A stretch of DNA of 50,118 bases, taken from positions 1 through 50,118 of the forward strand of contig NZ_JALJYC010000020.1 of assembly GCF_024170405.1 (NCBI RefSeq), in the 5' to 3' direction. A model generated the notes under the pieces. The model was not told the DNA's origin and made no database searches. It was given only the letters and a program-made list of their open reading frames with translations. The translations under genes were made by a program, and so were the position numbers. The stretch is from Neisseria perflava (GTDB lineage Bacteria; Pseudomonadota; Gammaproteobacteria; Burkholderiales; Neisseriaceae). This document shows, piece by piece, positions 32,325 to 41,758 of the stretch. Position 1 is the first letter of the stretch. Each line of letters opens with the position of its first letter.

Positions 32325-33843
32325 TAAAGGTTGCTTCTTCTACCAAGGTTTCCGGCTCGGTGCCCTCTTTCAACTCGCGGTAGGTAAATTCAAATTCAAT
32401 CGGGTGGCTGCCCTTGTCGGCGTATTCCGGAATGGTGGATACCTGCACCGGCACCGTAATAGTTTCCCGCGCCGGAACGCGCAATCCGCCCTCGGGCAAA
32501 CCGGTCAGCGCGATGTCGTCAAAGCCTTTGACTTTGGCAGTCAGCAACTGGTCGTGTTCGCTGTAATTGAGTACGCGCAGATTATAAGCATTTTCCAGCC
32601 AGCCTTTGCTGTTTTCGCGCACCATCACGCCACGGTCTTTCAAAATATCCACTTCCATCGTTGCCCGCATGGACAAACCGACCAAGAAGGCGATAATCAC
32701 CACCAGCAACACCGCGCCGTAACCGGCCACACGCGGACGCAGCAGGCGTTTTTTAATGTCTTTTTCAGCGTAATCGTACTGCAACGCGCCCTCGGTGGTA
32801 TAACGAATCAAACCGCGCGGATAACTCATTTTATCCATGATTTCGTCGCAGGCATCAATACAGGCGGCGCAACCGATACACTGGTATTGCAAGCCGTCGC
32901 GGATGTCGATACCGACCGGGCAGACCTGCACGCACATGGCGCAGTTGATACAGTCGCCCAAATGGGTTTCCTCTTTGCTGGCGGTTTTCTTACGCGCACC
33001 GCGCGGCTCGCCGCGTTCGGCATCGTAGGAAATAATCAGCGTATCGTGGTCGAACATCGCGCTTTGGAAACGCGCATACGGACACATATGCAGGCACACT
33101 TTTTCGCGCATGATGTGCGCCAACAGGAAAGTCATGAAGCCGTAGAATGCCGCCGCAAACATCGAACCGCCGCCGGCACTAAAAGTCAGCAAATTGGGCA
33201 CCAGCTCGCGAATCGGGGTAAACCAACCGGCAAAGGTAATACCCGTCCATGCGCAAAACAGGAAAATCAGCAGATATTTAGTCGCTTTAATGCGGATTTT
33301 GGTAAAATTCCACGGAGACTTTTCCAATTTCAGGCGCTTGTTGCGGTCGCCCTCGACCAGATTGTCAATCCACAGCATGACTTCGGTGTAAACTGTCTGC
33401 GGGCAGGAGTAGCCGCACCACAAACGTCCGGCAATAGTCGTCCACCAAAACAGGCCGAAGGCGCAAATCATCAGCAGGAGCGCCATGTAAATCAAATCGC
33501 CCATGCCCAGCGACAGGCCGAAAATATAAAAATGGCGCTCAGGAATGTCAAACAACACTGCCTGACGGCCGTTCCAGTTGAACCACGGAATCACGAAAAA
33601 GACAAACTGCGTAGCCAGCACCGCTGCAATACGCAGCTTGGCAAAGCGCCCTTCCGCTTTTTTCGGATGGATACGCTCGCCCGCTGGATGGATTTGAATC
33701 ACGCTGGATTTGGGCTTGGCAGTTTTTTTAGGCGCATCAGATTTGGCCTTGGCTTGGGCGGCCGCTTCGGGCGCAGCCTGATGGTTTTGCGACTCATGCT
33801 CTTGCGGCGTTTCCGGTTCGCGCGGTTGTGTGTCGGCTGACAT
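32314..33843 (-). CDS. ccoG: Cytochrome c oxidase accessory protein CcoG (FixG)
   Basis: CcoG reduces copper for assembly of the cbb3 oxidase, by family. The 509-residue product has a long basic and alanine-rich N-terminus (residues 1-60), several membrane segments, and two ferredoxin-like clusters: CINCAMCVQVCPVGID near 295 and CIGCAACIDAC near 318, followed by the conserved SYPRGLIRY. A FixG C-terminal Ig-like domain fills the last 110 residues. AAGGA precedes the start. Divergent from the ptsJ-like gene, upstream of fixH. Confidence 0.93.
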   Translation of the reverse strand: MSADTQPREPETPQEHESQNHQAAPEAAAQAKAKSDAPKKTAKPKSSVIQIHPAGERIHPKKAEGRFAKLRIAAVLATQFVFFVIPWFNWNGRQAVLFDIPERHFYIFGLSLGMGDLIYMALLLMICAFGLFWWTTIAGRLWCGYSCPQTVYTEVMLWIDNLVEGDRNKRLKLEKSPWNFTKIRIKATKYLLIFLFCAWTGITFAGWFTPIRELVPNLLTFSAGGGSMFAAAFYGFMTFLLAHIMREKVCLHMCPYARFQSAMFDHDTLIISYDAERGEPRGARKKTASKEETHLGDCINCAMCVQVCPVGIDIRDGLQYQCIGCAACIDACDEIMDKMSYPRGLIRYTTEGALQYDYAEKDIKKRLLRPRVAGYGAVLLVVIIAFLVGLSMRATMEVDILKDRGVMVRENSKGWLENAYNLRVLNYSEHDQLLTAKVKGFDDIALTGLPEGGLRVPARETITVPVQVSTIPEYADKGSHPIEFEFTYRELKEGTEPETLVEEATFIGE

Positions 33844-33978
33844 TTTGTGTTCCTTTTATATCTTATCTTTTTGACCGATTATTTTCAGACGGCCTTTTTT
33901 GCAAACAGAATCATAGCACTTTTTGCAGGCAGGGTCGCCCAAAGCAGCTTGCAAAATATTTCATTTTCATCTAAAATT

Positions 33979-33994
33979 TTTGCATTAATACAAA
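33979..33994. promoter_or_regulatory. Palindrome before the ptsJ-like regulator
   Basis: TTTGCATTAATACAAA, symmetric at 14 of 16 positions, centred 19 bp upstream of the regulator's start codon. Could be an autoregulatory site. It also lies in the divergent region with ccoG. Confidence 0.35.
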
Positions 33995-34005
33995 AAAGGT
34001 TTTGT

Positions 34006-35307
34006 ATGGAGCAATTAAAACCCAAAGGCACAACTGCTGTCAATATCGCCCAATCAATTGAACACCTCATCCGCAACAAAACATGGCCGGCCGGCTACCG
34101 CCTGCCGACCGTGCGCCAACTGGCGGAAGAATTGGGCGTCAATCCCAACACCGTTTCCGCCGCTTACCGCCAGCTGCGCAATGTAGGCATTATCGACACC
34201 GACGGGCGGCGCGGCAGCTTCGTGCCGGAAAAAACCGAAATCATGCACAGCGAAACCGCCATCCCCGAAGGCTTGGTAGATTTGGCTTCCGGCAATGTGG
34301 ATCGCACATTACTGCCAGAGCTAAGCGCCGATTTGTTTGAAGGCTACCGCCTGCACACCGATGTCGGCAGCAACGGCGACCACAAAGAATTAATGGCTTT
34401 TGTAAAGACGTGGCTAAAAAACAACATCGGCATTGAAACCGATGTCATGTTGCTTTCCAGCACGCTGGACATCATCGAACGCGCCCTTACCCAGCGCTGC
34501 ATGAGCGGTGCCAAAGTATTGGTGGAAGATCCCTGCTGGCCGCCCCTGCCCGCGCTGCTGGCCGCCTTGCGCTTGGAAGCCGTGCCTGTTGCTTTAGATG
34601 AAGAAGGCGCTGTCGTACCTGACTACTTAGACGAAAACGTCGCCGCCGTGATTCTGACCCCGCGTGCGCACAGTCCGACTGGGATTTGTTACAGCGCCGC
34701 ACGCTGGCAGCAATGGCAAGAACTTCTCAACCGCCACGACGCCATGCTGATTATCGACGACCACTGGGGCGTTTTAAGCAAGCGACCGTTTCCCGGTTTG
34801 TCGGGGCTTGATTGCGAATGGATTTATTCCACATCCACCAGCAAATTCCTCGGCACCGATGCGCGTATCGCCATCGCCGCCGGCAACGGCCCGACCCTAC
34901 AAGCCATGCGCAAACGCTTTACCCTCGGCCCGCGCTGGATTAGCAAACTGCTGCAACACCTGACCTACAAAATCTGGCGCAAATTCGGTTCAGACGGCCT
35001 CGAGCGCATTGCCGACAGCTATCAGCAACGCCGCGATTATCTCGCCGAATGCCTGCAACAACACGGTATTCGTTTCCCCGGCGCACACGGCGAAGGCATG
35101 CACATCTGGCTGCCTGTTGCCAACGAATCGCAATTAATCCAGTTTCTTGCGGCCAAAGGCTGGGCGGTGCAAAGCTGCGCCCCGTTCAGTTTCCGCAAGC
35201 AACCGGCCGTGCGCATTACCGTGAGCAACTTAAGCCTGGACGATTGCCGCCGCTTGGCGGATGATATTGCAGAAACGCTGGCCGTGAGCAAGCAGAATAT
35301 TTTTTAA
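34006..35307 (+). CDS. MocR-type regulator (GntR helix-turn-helix plus aminotransferase domain), PtsJ-like
   Basis: The 433-residue product combines an N-terminal GntR winged helix (GYRLPTVRQLAEELGVNPNTVSAAYRQL near 28-55) with a class I aminotransferase-like domain that keeps the PLP-lysine context STSKFLGTDARIA near 281. This is the MocR family; size and order are like PtsJ, reported to control pyridoxal kinase in Salmonella. Regulators of this kind sense PLP or an amine. The target here is unknown: no pdx gene is close, and tkt follows. The frame is open upstream to 33847, but MEQLKPKG at 34006 gives the normal N-terminus and AAAAGG precedes it. Confidence 0.85.
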   Translation: MEQLKPKGTTAVNIAQSIEHLIRNKTWPAGYRLPTVRQLAEELGVNPNTVSAAYRQLRNVGIIDTDGRRGSFVPEKTEIMHSETAIPEGLVDLASGNVDRTLLPELSADLFEGYRLHTDVGSNGDHKELMAFVKTWLKNNIGIETDVMLLSSTLDIIERALTQRCMSGAKVLVEDPCWPPLPALLAALRLEAVPVALDEEGAVVPDYLDENVAAVILTPRAHSPTGICYSAARWQQWQELLNRHDAMLIIDDHWGVLSKRPFPGLSGLDCEWIYSTSTSKFLGTDARIAIAAGNGPTLQAMRKRFTLGPRWISKLLQHLTYKIWRKFGSDGLERIADSYQQRRDYLAECLQQHGIRFPGAHGEGMHIWLPVANESQLIQFLAAKGWAVQSCAPFSFRKQPAVRITVSNLSLDDCRRLADDIAETLAVSKQNIF

Positions 35308-35335
35308 AAGCAAGCAACGCTTAAGATAGATATAT

Positions 35336-35386
35336 CAGGCCGTCTGAAAAGAGACCGACCCATCCGCCGGTTTTCAGGCGGCCTTT
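35336..35386 (+). terminator. Imperfect DUS hairpin after the regulator
   Basis: AGGCCGTCTGAAAA and TTTTCAGGCGGCCTTT (one altered base) over a loop of about 20 bases that has its own partial pairing. Confidence 0.55.
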
Positions 35387-35516
35387 CTGCCCTATTTCCC
35401 CCAATCCCCCATTCTGCGCTTTTTAACCTGCAAATATCCTTGAAACCCCAGCCAAATAAAGCGATAATCGAAAGCGTTGTCTGATTCCCCCAAACGCCCA
35501 TCAAGAAAGGTACCCA

Positions 35517-37505
35517 ATGTCCCAGCTTGCCAATGCACTCCGCTTCCTCTCCGCCGATGCCGTTCAAAAAGCCAACTCCGGCCACCCCGGTGCGCCGATG
35601 GGCATGGCTGAAATGGCGGAAGTGTTGTGGACAAAATTCCTCAACCACAATCCGGCCAACCCGAAATTCTACAACCGCGACCGTTTCGTTTTGTCCAACG
35701 GCCATGCCTCCGCCCTGCTGTACAGCCTGCTGCACCTGACCGGCTACAACCTGTCGATTGAAGATTTGAAACAATTCCGTCAGCTGCACAGCAAAACCCC
35801 CGGCCATCCCGAATACGGCTACACCGACGGCGTGGAAACCACCACCGGCCCCTTGGGTCAGGGTATCGCCAATGCCGTGGGCATGGCTTTGGCGGAAAAA
35901 ATCCTCGCCGAAGAGTTTAATAAAGACGGCCTGAATATCGTCGATCACCACACCTACGTTTTCTTGGGCGACGGCTGCCTGATGGAAGGCATTTCCCACG
36001 AAGCCTGCTCACTGGCCGGTACGCTGGGCTTGGGCAAACTGGTGGTTTTGTATGACGACAACAACATCTCCATCGACGGCAAGGTGGACGGCTGGTTTAC
36101 CGAAGACATCCCGCAACGCTTTGAAAGCTACGGCTGGCATGTTATTCCCAATGTCAACGGCCATGATACCGCCGCGCTGCAAGCCGCCATCGAAGCAGCC
36201 AAAGCCGAAACCGGCAAGCCTTCCATCATCTGCTGCAAAACCTTAATCGGCAAAGGCGCCGCCACCAAAGAAGGCAGCCACAAAACCCACGGTGCGCCGT
36301 TGGGCGTGGAAGAGCTGGAAGCCACCCGCAAACATTTAGACTGGCATTACGGCCCGTTTGAAATTCCGCAGGAAATTTACGACGCTTGGAGCGCCAAAGC
36401 CAAAGGTGCAAAACTGGAAGCCGAATGGAACGAATTGTTTGCGCAATACCAAGCCAAATTCCCAAGCGAAGCAGCCGAATTTGTGCGCCGCATGAACCGC
36501 GAACTGCCGCAAGGTTACGATGAATATGTTCAGACAGCCTTAAAAGAAGTGTGCGCCAAAGCGGAAAAAATCGCCACCCGCAAAGCCAGCCAAAACAGCA
36601 TTGAAGTTTTGGCCAAAGTATTGCCGGAATTTGTTGGCGGCTCGGCCGATTTGACGCCTTCCAACCTGACCGACTGGTCAAACAGCGTCTCCGTTACCCG
36701 CGAACACGGCGGCAATTACATCCACTACGGCGTGCGCGAATTTGCCATGGGCGCAATGATGAACGGCCTGACTCTGCATGGTGGCGTCAAACCTTTCGGC
36801 GCAACCTTCCTGATGTTCAGCGAATACGAGCGCAATGCCCTGCGCATGGCCGCGCTGATGAAAATCAACCCAATTTTCGTGTTTACCCACGACTCCATCG
36901 GCTTGGGCGAAGACGGCTCGACCCACCAGCCGGTCGAGCAAACCTCCACCCTGCGCCTGATTCCGAACATGGCCGTATGGCGCCCGTGCGACACCGCCGA
37001 ATCGCTGGTAGCCTGGTCTGAAGCGGTCAAAGCAGCCGACCATCCGAGCTGCCTGATTTTCAGCCGCCAAAACCTGCCGTTTATCCCACGCAGCGACGCG
37101 CAATTAGCCGACATCAAACGCGGCGGCTACGTCATCAGCGCCGCCAAAGAAGGCCAAGTGCAAGCGGTGATTATCGCCACCGGCTCCGAAGTCGAGCTGG
37201 CTTTGAACGCGCAAACCGTATTGGCCGAACAAGGCGTGTTCGTCAACGTGGTATCCATGCCGTCCACCAATGTATTTGACAAACAAACGCCGGATTACCA
37301 AGCCAGCGTATTGCCTGCCAACCTGCCGAAAATCGCCGTGGAAGCGGGCGTTACCGGCGGCTGGTATAAATATGTCGGCAGCAACGGCGCGGTTATCGGC
37401 ATCGACCGTTTCGGCGAATCTGCTCCGGCAGAGCAACTGTTTGAACTGTTCGGCTTCACCATTGAGCATGTGGTGAATACTGTGAAAGGTGTGTTGGGTA
37501 AATAA
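35517..37505 (+). CDS. tkt: Transketolase
   Basis: Transketolase moves two-carbon units in the pentose phosphate pathway. The 662-residue product shows HPGAPMGMAEMAEVLW near 23-38, the thiamine-diphosphate motif GDGCLMEGISHEA near 152 with the following NNISIDG, the Tkt pyrimidine-domain segment GLGEDGSTHQPVEQ near 465, and the C-terminal Rossmann-like domain. Length is that of E. coli TktA (663). AAAGG is upstream of the ATG. Confidence 0.97.
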   Translation: MSQLANALRFLSADAVQKANSGHPGAPMGMAEMAEVLWTKFLNHNPANPKFYNRDRFVLSNGHASALLYSLLHLTGYNLSIEDLKQFRQLHSKTPGHPEYGYTDGVETTTGPLGQGIANAVGMALAEKILAEEFNKDGLNIVDHHTYVFLGDGCLMEGISHEACSLAGTLGLGKLVVLYDDNNISIDGKVDGWFTEDIPQRFESYGWHVIPNVNGHDTAALQAAIEAAKAETGKPSIICCKTLIGKGAATKEGSHKTHGAPLGVEELEATRKHLDWHYGPFEIPQEIYDAWSAKAKGAKLEAEWNELFAQYQAKFPSEAAEFVRRMNRELPQGYDEYVQTALKEVCAKAEKIATRKASQNSIEVLAKVLPEFVGGSADLTPSNLTDWSNSVSVTREHGGNYIHYGVREFAMGAMMNGLTLHGGVKPFGATFLMFSEYERNALRMAALMKINPIFVFTHDSIGLGEDGSTHQPVEQTSTLRLIPNMAVWRPCDTAESLVAWSEAVKAADHPSCLIFSRQNLPFIPRSDAQLADIKRGGYVISAAKEGQVQAVIIATGSEVELALNAQTVLAEQGVFVNVVSMPSTNVFDKQTPDYQASVLPANLPKIAVEAGVTGGWYKYVGSNGAVIGIDRFGESAPAEQLFELFGFTIEHVVNTVKGVLGK

Positions 37506-37522
37506 TCCGGCCTTTACGCAAA

Positions 37523-37557
37523 CAAAATGCCGTCTGAAATTTTCAGACGGCATTTTG
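37523..37557 (+). terminator. DUS terminator after tkt
   Basis: CAAAATGCCGTCTGAAA joined directly to its complement, A/T runs on both sides. Confidence 0.85.
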
Positions 37558-37629
37558 TTTGAGACGTAAAAGTGCTTACCCTATGACACCCGGTTACACT
37601 TTCTCCGTATGAGGGTTGCCATTATTGAC

Positions 37630-37677
37630 AAGGCCGTCTGAAAACAAAATTGCGCATTCGTTTTCAGACGGCCTTTT
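37630..37677 (-). terminator. DUS terminator after hldD
   Basis: AAGGCCGTCTGAAAAC pairs with GTTTTCAGACGGCCTT over a loop of about 16 bases, 19 bp beyond the hldD stop. Confidence 0.75.
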
Positions 37678-37695
37678 TAGGGGGTTTCAAAAACC

Positions 37696-38700
37696 TTACA
37701 CCAAATTCTCCAACATCCATTTCACATAACGGCTGACACCCTGCTTCACATCGTAAAATTCACCGGTATAACCTGCTTGGCGCAGCTTGGTAATATCCGC
37801 TTGGGTAAAGCTCTGGTATTTGCCTTTAAGCGCGTCGGGGAAGGGAATGTAGCGAATCAGCTCTTCTTTTACCAACTCTTCCAAACTCATTTCTGGTTTG
37901 CCCTCGGCGGCGCGGCAGGCGTTGACGGTGGCGGCGGCAAGGTCGTTAAACTGCTGGCTGCGGCCGGTACCCAAATTGAAAATACCGGATAACTGCGGAT
38001 TGTCGAAGAAATACAGGTTCACTTTGGCCACGTCTTCCACGCTGACAAAATCGCGGGTCTGCTCGCCGTTGCCGTAGCCGCCGTTCGCGCCAAACAGGTT
38101 GACATAGCCGTGTTCGCGGTATTGGTTGAAATGGTGGAAGGCCACCGACGCCATGCGGCCTTTGTGCTGCTCCATTTGGCCGTACACATTGAAATAGCGG
38201 AAACCGACCACTTGCGCGGTCAAGCCGTGCGCCATGCGGCGGCGCAATACTTGGTCAAACAGGAATTTGGAATAACCATAGACATTCAGCGGTTTTTCCA
38301 ATTCGCGTTTTTCTTCAAACACTTTGCCCTTGCCGTATACCGCCGCGCTGGAGGCGTAAAGAAACGGAATGCGCTCATCCTGACACCAGTCGAGCAAATC
38401 CAGCGTGTATTGGTAGTTGTTGTCCATCATATACAGGCCGTCGTGGTTCATGGTGTCGGAACACGCGCCTTCATGAAACACGGCTTGAATATCGTCATAC
38501 GGCAGGATATGCGCGCGCACTTGGCGGATAAATTCATGCTTGTCGAGGTAATGGCTGATTTCGCACTCAGCCAGATTTTTGAATTTTTCGCCTTTGGTGA
38601 GGTTATCCACGGCGACAATGTCGGTAATGCCGCGCTCATTCAAGGCTTTGACGATGTTGCTGCCGATAAAGCCGGCTGCGCCGGTCACGATGATGGTCAT
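37696..38700 (-). CDS. hldD: ADP-L-glycero-D-manno-heptose 6-epimerase
   Basis: HldD (RfaD) converts ADP-D,D-heptose to ADP-L,D-heptose for the inner core of lipo-oligosaccharide. The 334-residue product begins MTIIVTGAAGFIGSNIVKAL with the NADP-binding GxxGxxG. It has the SDR catalytic pair in YGYSKFLFD near 141, SSAAVYGKG near 117, and RYFNVYGQME near 171. AAGGA precedes the start. hldA lies upstream with a 75-bp gap holding a DUS pair; together with pyrF and adk this follows the meningococcal gene order. Confidence 0.96.
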   Translation of the reverse strand: MTIIVTGAAGFIGSNIVKALNERGITDIVAVDNLTKGEKFKNLAECEISHYLDKHEFIRQVRAHILPYDDIQAVFHEGACSDTMNHDGLYMMDNNYQYTLDLLDWCQDERIPFLYASSAAVYGKGKVFEEKRELEKPLNVYGYSKFLFDQVLRRRMAHGLTAQVVGFRYFNVYGQMEQHKGRMASVAFHHFNQYREHGYVNLFGANGGYGNGEQTRDFVSVEDVAKVNLYFFDNPQLSGIFNLGTGRSQQFNDLAAATVNACRAAEGKPEMSLEELVKEELIRYIPFPDALKGKYQSFTQADITKLRQAGYTGEFYDVKQGVSRYVKWMLENLV

Positions 38701-38775
38701 GCTTTTTCCTTTTTGTTTGTTCAGACGGCCTTCTATGCATGGTGGCCGTCTGAAAAAGTGATAACACGATAATAC

Positions 38776-39738
38776 TTATTGCTCTGCCAAGGCTTTTCCC
38801 AATTCCTCAAACGAGCAGACCGCCGTACCCACTTTTGCCACCACCACACCGGCAGCGGTATTGGCCAGGTGCATGGCTTCCGACGGGGCGAAACCGACCG
38901 CCAAACCCAAGCCCATGCAGGCAATCACGGTATCGCCCGCGCCGGACACGTCATAGACTTCCTGCGCACGGGTCGGCTGGTGCAGTGGCTCGCCGTCGCC
39001 AAACAGGGTCATGCCCTCTTCGCTGCGGGTCAGCAAAATGGCGTGTAAATCCAAATGGCGGCGCAGCGATTGCGCTTTATCTGCCAACTCCGTTTCGCTT
39101 TTCCAACTGCCGATAACTTCTTTCAGCTCGGCGCGGTTGGGGGTAATCAGGGTCGCACCGGCGTATTTTTCGTAGTCGCTGCCCTTGGGATCGACCAGCA
39201 CAGCTTTGCCCGCGTGTTTCGCCCAGTCAATCATATCCGCGATATGCGTCAGCCCGCCTTTGCCGTAATCGGAAAAAATCACCACATCGTAATCGGGCAA
39301 AATGGCGCGGTATTGCGCCTTGACCTGCTCCAACACTTCATAATGCGGCAGCTCTTCAAAATCCAAACGGATAAGCTGCTGGTTACGCGCCACCACGCGC
39401 AATTTGACCGTCGTGGCGATTTCCGCATCGCGCATCAGATAAGCCGCCACACCGTCTTGCGCCATCAATTTATCCAGCGCGTCAGCCGCTTCGTCTTTGC
39501 CCGTTACCGACAAAAGTCCCGCTTTACCGCCCAATGAAGCGATATTACGCGCCACGTTTGCCGCCCCGCCCGCACGTTGGTCGATTTGGCTGATTTTCGC
39601 CACGGGTACGGGCGCTTCCGGCGAAATGCGGGCAACATCACCAAACCAATAGCGGTCGAGCATGACATCGCCGACCACCAATACTTTAGCTTGGGCAAAA
39701 CGGGCTTTCAAAGCCTCAGAAGACAGGTTTGCAAACAT
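38776..39738 (-). CDS. hldA: D-glycero-beta-D-manno-heptose-7-phosphate kinase
   Basis: A 320-residue ribokinase-family enzyme that phosphorylates heptose-7-phosphate at C1 in ADP-heptose synthesis. Seen: VVGDVMLDRYWFGDVARISPEAPVPV near 20-45, GGAANVARNIASLGG near 56, and the anion-hole/catalytic motif DVSGAGDTVIAC near 262. It holds only the kinase half of the fused E. coli HldE (477 residues); the adenylyltransferase HldC must be encoded elsewhere, as is usual in Neisseria. hldD follows in the same direction. Confidence 0.93.
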   Translation of the reverse strand: MFANLSSEALKARFAQAKVLVVGDVMLDRYWFGDVARISPEAPVPVAKISQIDQRAGGAANVARNIASLGGKAGLLSVTGKDEAADALDKLMAQDGVAAYLMRDAEIATTVKLRVVARNQQLIRLDFEELPHYEVLEQVKAQYRAILPDYDVVIFSDYGKGGLTHIADMIDWAKHAGKAVLVDPKGSDYEKYAGATLITPNRAELKEVIGSWKSETELADKAQSLRRHLDLHAILLTRSEEGMTLFGDGEPLHQPTRAQEVYDVSGAGDTVIACMGLGLAVGFAPSEAMHLANTAAGVVVAKVGTAVCSFEELGKALAEQ

Positions 39739-39811
39739 ATTCTCTATCTTTTGTTTTCAGTATTTTTAGCAACAGCAAAACCGCTGTCGTCATATTATTT
39801 TCAGACGGCCT

Positions 39812-40042
39812 TTATTTAAACGGCAAAATGCGGTTGAACAATACATCCACCAAGCTGACCATCACCGTAGCCGTCGGTAGCGCAATCAACACCGCCACGC
39901 GCCAGTTGCGCAACCATTCGCCGAGAAAGGCCGAATCGAAACCATGCCGCACAGCCGTCATGCTGAATGACATACACAACGACATGGCAAAAACAGTGGA
40001 AACAATCCGCAACGGTTTATACCATTTTTTGCTGATGTTCAT
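39812..40042 (-). CDS. Small DUF2798-type membrane protein
   Basis: A 76-residue protein with two membrane helices (about 9-32 and 45-68) separated by a short charged loop, typical of DUF2798 proteins. Function unknown. AAGGAA lies ten bases before the ATG. Lies between pyrF and hldA on the same strand with DUS sequences on both sides. Confidence 0.65.
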   Translation of the reverse strand: MNISKKWYKPLRIVSTVFAMSLCMSFSMTAVRHGFDSAFLGEWLRNWRVAVLIALPTATVMVSLVDVLFNRILPFK

Positions 40043-40101
40043 AGCCGTTTCCTTTATTCAAGGCCGTCTGAAAATTTATCTTTGGTGCAGATGACCATAC
40101 A

Positions 40102-40833
40102 TCAGGCGTTCGCCACCGCATTCACTTCGCGCAACACCGCAATCGGGTCGGCCGCTTGCGTAACCGGACGCCCCATCACCAAATAAGTCGAACCTGCCGC
40201 CAACGCTTGCGCCGGGGTCATAATGCGGCGCTGATCATCGTTATTACCGGCGATATCCAAGCGGATACCCGGCGTCACCAAAACAAATTCACTGCCCAAA
40301 GCACGGCGCAGCGGCGCGGCTTCCAGCGCGGAGCAGACCACGCCGTCGAGACCCGAGCTTTGCGCCAATGTCGCCAAGCGCAACACCTGCTCTTCAATCG
40401 GGGCGGTTACGCCAACTTCGGCCAGCTCGCTCTGTTCCATACTGGTTAACACGGTTACGCCAATCAGCAGCGGTTTGTTGCCGGCATTAGCCACCACCTC
40501 GGCAGCGGCTTCCATCATACGGCGGCCGCCTGAAGCGTGCAAATCCACCATCCATACGCCCATGTCGGCCGCCACTTTGCAGGCCTGCGCCACGGTGTTG
40601 GGAATATCATGGTATTTCAAATCGAGAAACAGCTTAAAACCTTGATTAATCAGGCTTTCCGCCAATCTACGGCCGGTAGAGGTAAACAGCTCTTTGCCGA
40701 TTTTGAGCTGGCACAAGCCCGGATCGAGCGTGCGCACGAATTTCAGCGTATCGGCCTCATTGGGAAAATCCAGCGCCACAATCACGGGCGTGCGCTGCTC
40801 TGGAGTTTGAAAGTCGGTAATCAAAGGGTTCAT
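40102..40833 (-). CDS. pyrF: Orotidine 5'-phosphate decarboxylase
   Basis: PyrF makes UMP from OMP. The 243-residue product has PVIVALDFPN near 16-25 with the first catalytic Asp, the signature FLDLKYHDIPNTVAQA near 69-84 (D-x-K-x2-D), and RLDIAGNNDDQRR followed by PAQALAAGSTYLVMGRPVTQA at the phosphate-binding end. Length fits (E. coli 245). The start at 40833 (MNPLITDFQT) gives the expected N-terminus; 24 more codons are open upstream without support. Confidence 0.96.
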   Translation of the reverse strand: MNPLITDFQTPEQRTPVIVALDFPNEADTLKFVRTLDPGLCQLKIGKELFTSTGRRLAESLINQGFKLFLDLKYHDIPNTVAQACKVAADMGVWMVDLHASGGRRMMEAAAEVVANAGNKPLLIGVTVLTSMEQSELAEVGVTAPIEEQVLRLATLAQSSGLDGVVCSALEAAPLRRALGSEFVLVTPGIRLDIAGNNDDQRRIMTPAQALAAGSTYLVMGRPVTQAADPIAVLREVNAVANA

Positions 40834-40987
40834 CGCATTTCCATTCGGTATTTCAGATGGCCTAACGGGTTTTTCTGACGGGTTTTCAAGACGCCAGCGG
40901 CACACATTGCCACACCCGTGCGCTCACGCAGCCGCATGTTTATCATTAGGCCTGATTTTAACAGCTTTTGCGCAAAAGCCATACACA

Positions 40988-41054
40988 AAGGCCGTCTGAA
41001 CAGGTGTTAAAACGAAACCGAAAATTTCTATCACACCTTTTCAGACGGCCTGAG
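40988..41054 (-). terminator. DUS pair between adk and pyrF
   Basis: AAAGGCCGTCTGAA and TTCAGACGGCCT enclose a 40-base loop in which AGGTGT...ACACCT can extend the stem inward. It lies 14 bp beyond the adk stop. Confidence 0.6.
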
Positions 41055-41067
41055 AATCAGCCGGAAC

Positions 41068-41715
41068 TTATTTGCCCAATGCCATCAATACTTCAGCTTT
41101 CACCGCGTCAACGGCTTGCGTGCCGTCCACTTTGATGTATTTGGGCGCGTGTTCGCCGGTCAGTTTGCTGTAAAAACCCACCAAGACTTCGGTTTGGTCG
41201 TGATACACGGCCAAGCGTTTTTTGACGGTTTCTTCTTTGTCGTCGTCGCGCTGAATCAAATCTTCGCCGGTTACGTCGTCTTTACCTTCCGCTTTGGGCG
41301 GATTGTAGCTGATGTGGTAGGTACGGCCGGAAGGCAGGTGCACGCGGCGGCCGCTCATGCGGTCAACAATCACGCTGTCGGGCACGTCGATTTCCACCAC
41401 GGCGTCCAAGTCCACGCCCGCTTCCACCATCGCTTCGGCTTGCGCCAAAGTGCGCGGGAAACCGTCAAACAAAAAGCCGTCTTTGCAATCGTCTTGCGCA
41501 ATGCGTTCTTTGACCATACCGATGATGATGTCGTCGCGCACCAAGCCGCCTTCATCGATGATTTTTTTCGCTTCCAAACCCAGCGGCGTACCGGCTTTAA
41601 TCGCCGCACGCAGCATGTCGCCGGTGGAAATTTGCGGAATACCGAACGCAGCGGTAATAAATTGCGCCTGAGTGCCTTTGCCTGCGCCCGGTGCGCCTAA
41701 TAACAATACTTTCAT
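41068..41715 (-). CDS. adk: Adenylate kinase
   Basis: Adk interconverts AMP, ADP and ATP. The 215-residue product starts MKVLLLGAPGAGKGTQAQFI with the P-loop GAPGAGKGT, has the AMP-binding STGDMLRAAIKAGTPLG near 30 and the FDGFPRTLAQAEAM motif near 84. The LID region lacks the four zinc cysteines. Two starts are possible, 41721 and 41715; AAGGA is six bases from the second, which also gives the family N-terminus. kdsB ends 43 bp upstream, so adk may share that transcript. Confidence 0.97.
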   Translation of the reverse strand: MKVLLLGAPGAGKGTQAQFITAAFGIPQISTGDMLRAAIKAGTPLGLEAKKIIDEGGLVRDDIIIGMVKERIAQDDCKDGFLFDGFPRTLAQAEAMVEAGVDLDAVVEIDVPDSVIVDRMSGRRVHLPSGRTYHISYNPPKAEGKDDVTGEDLIQRDDDKEETVKKRLAVYHDQTEVLVGFYSKLTGEHAPKYIKVDGTQAVDAVKAEVLMALGK

Positions 41716-41758
41716 GAACATTCCTTTGAGTGGTTAAGTTTAATGGGAAACAGTTTGA

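Noticed and set aside
32296..33840. 514-codon plus-strand frame opposite ccoG
   Set aside because: Composition rich in His, Gln and Arg and no motifs; ccoG on the other strand has both ferredoxin motifs.
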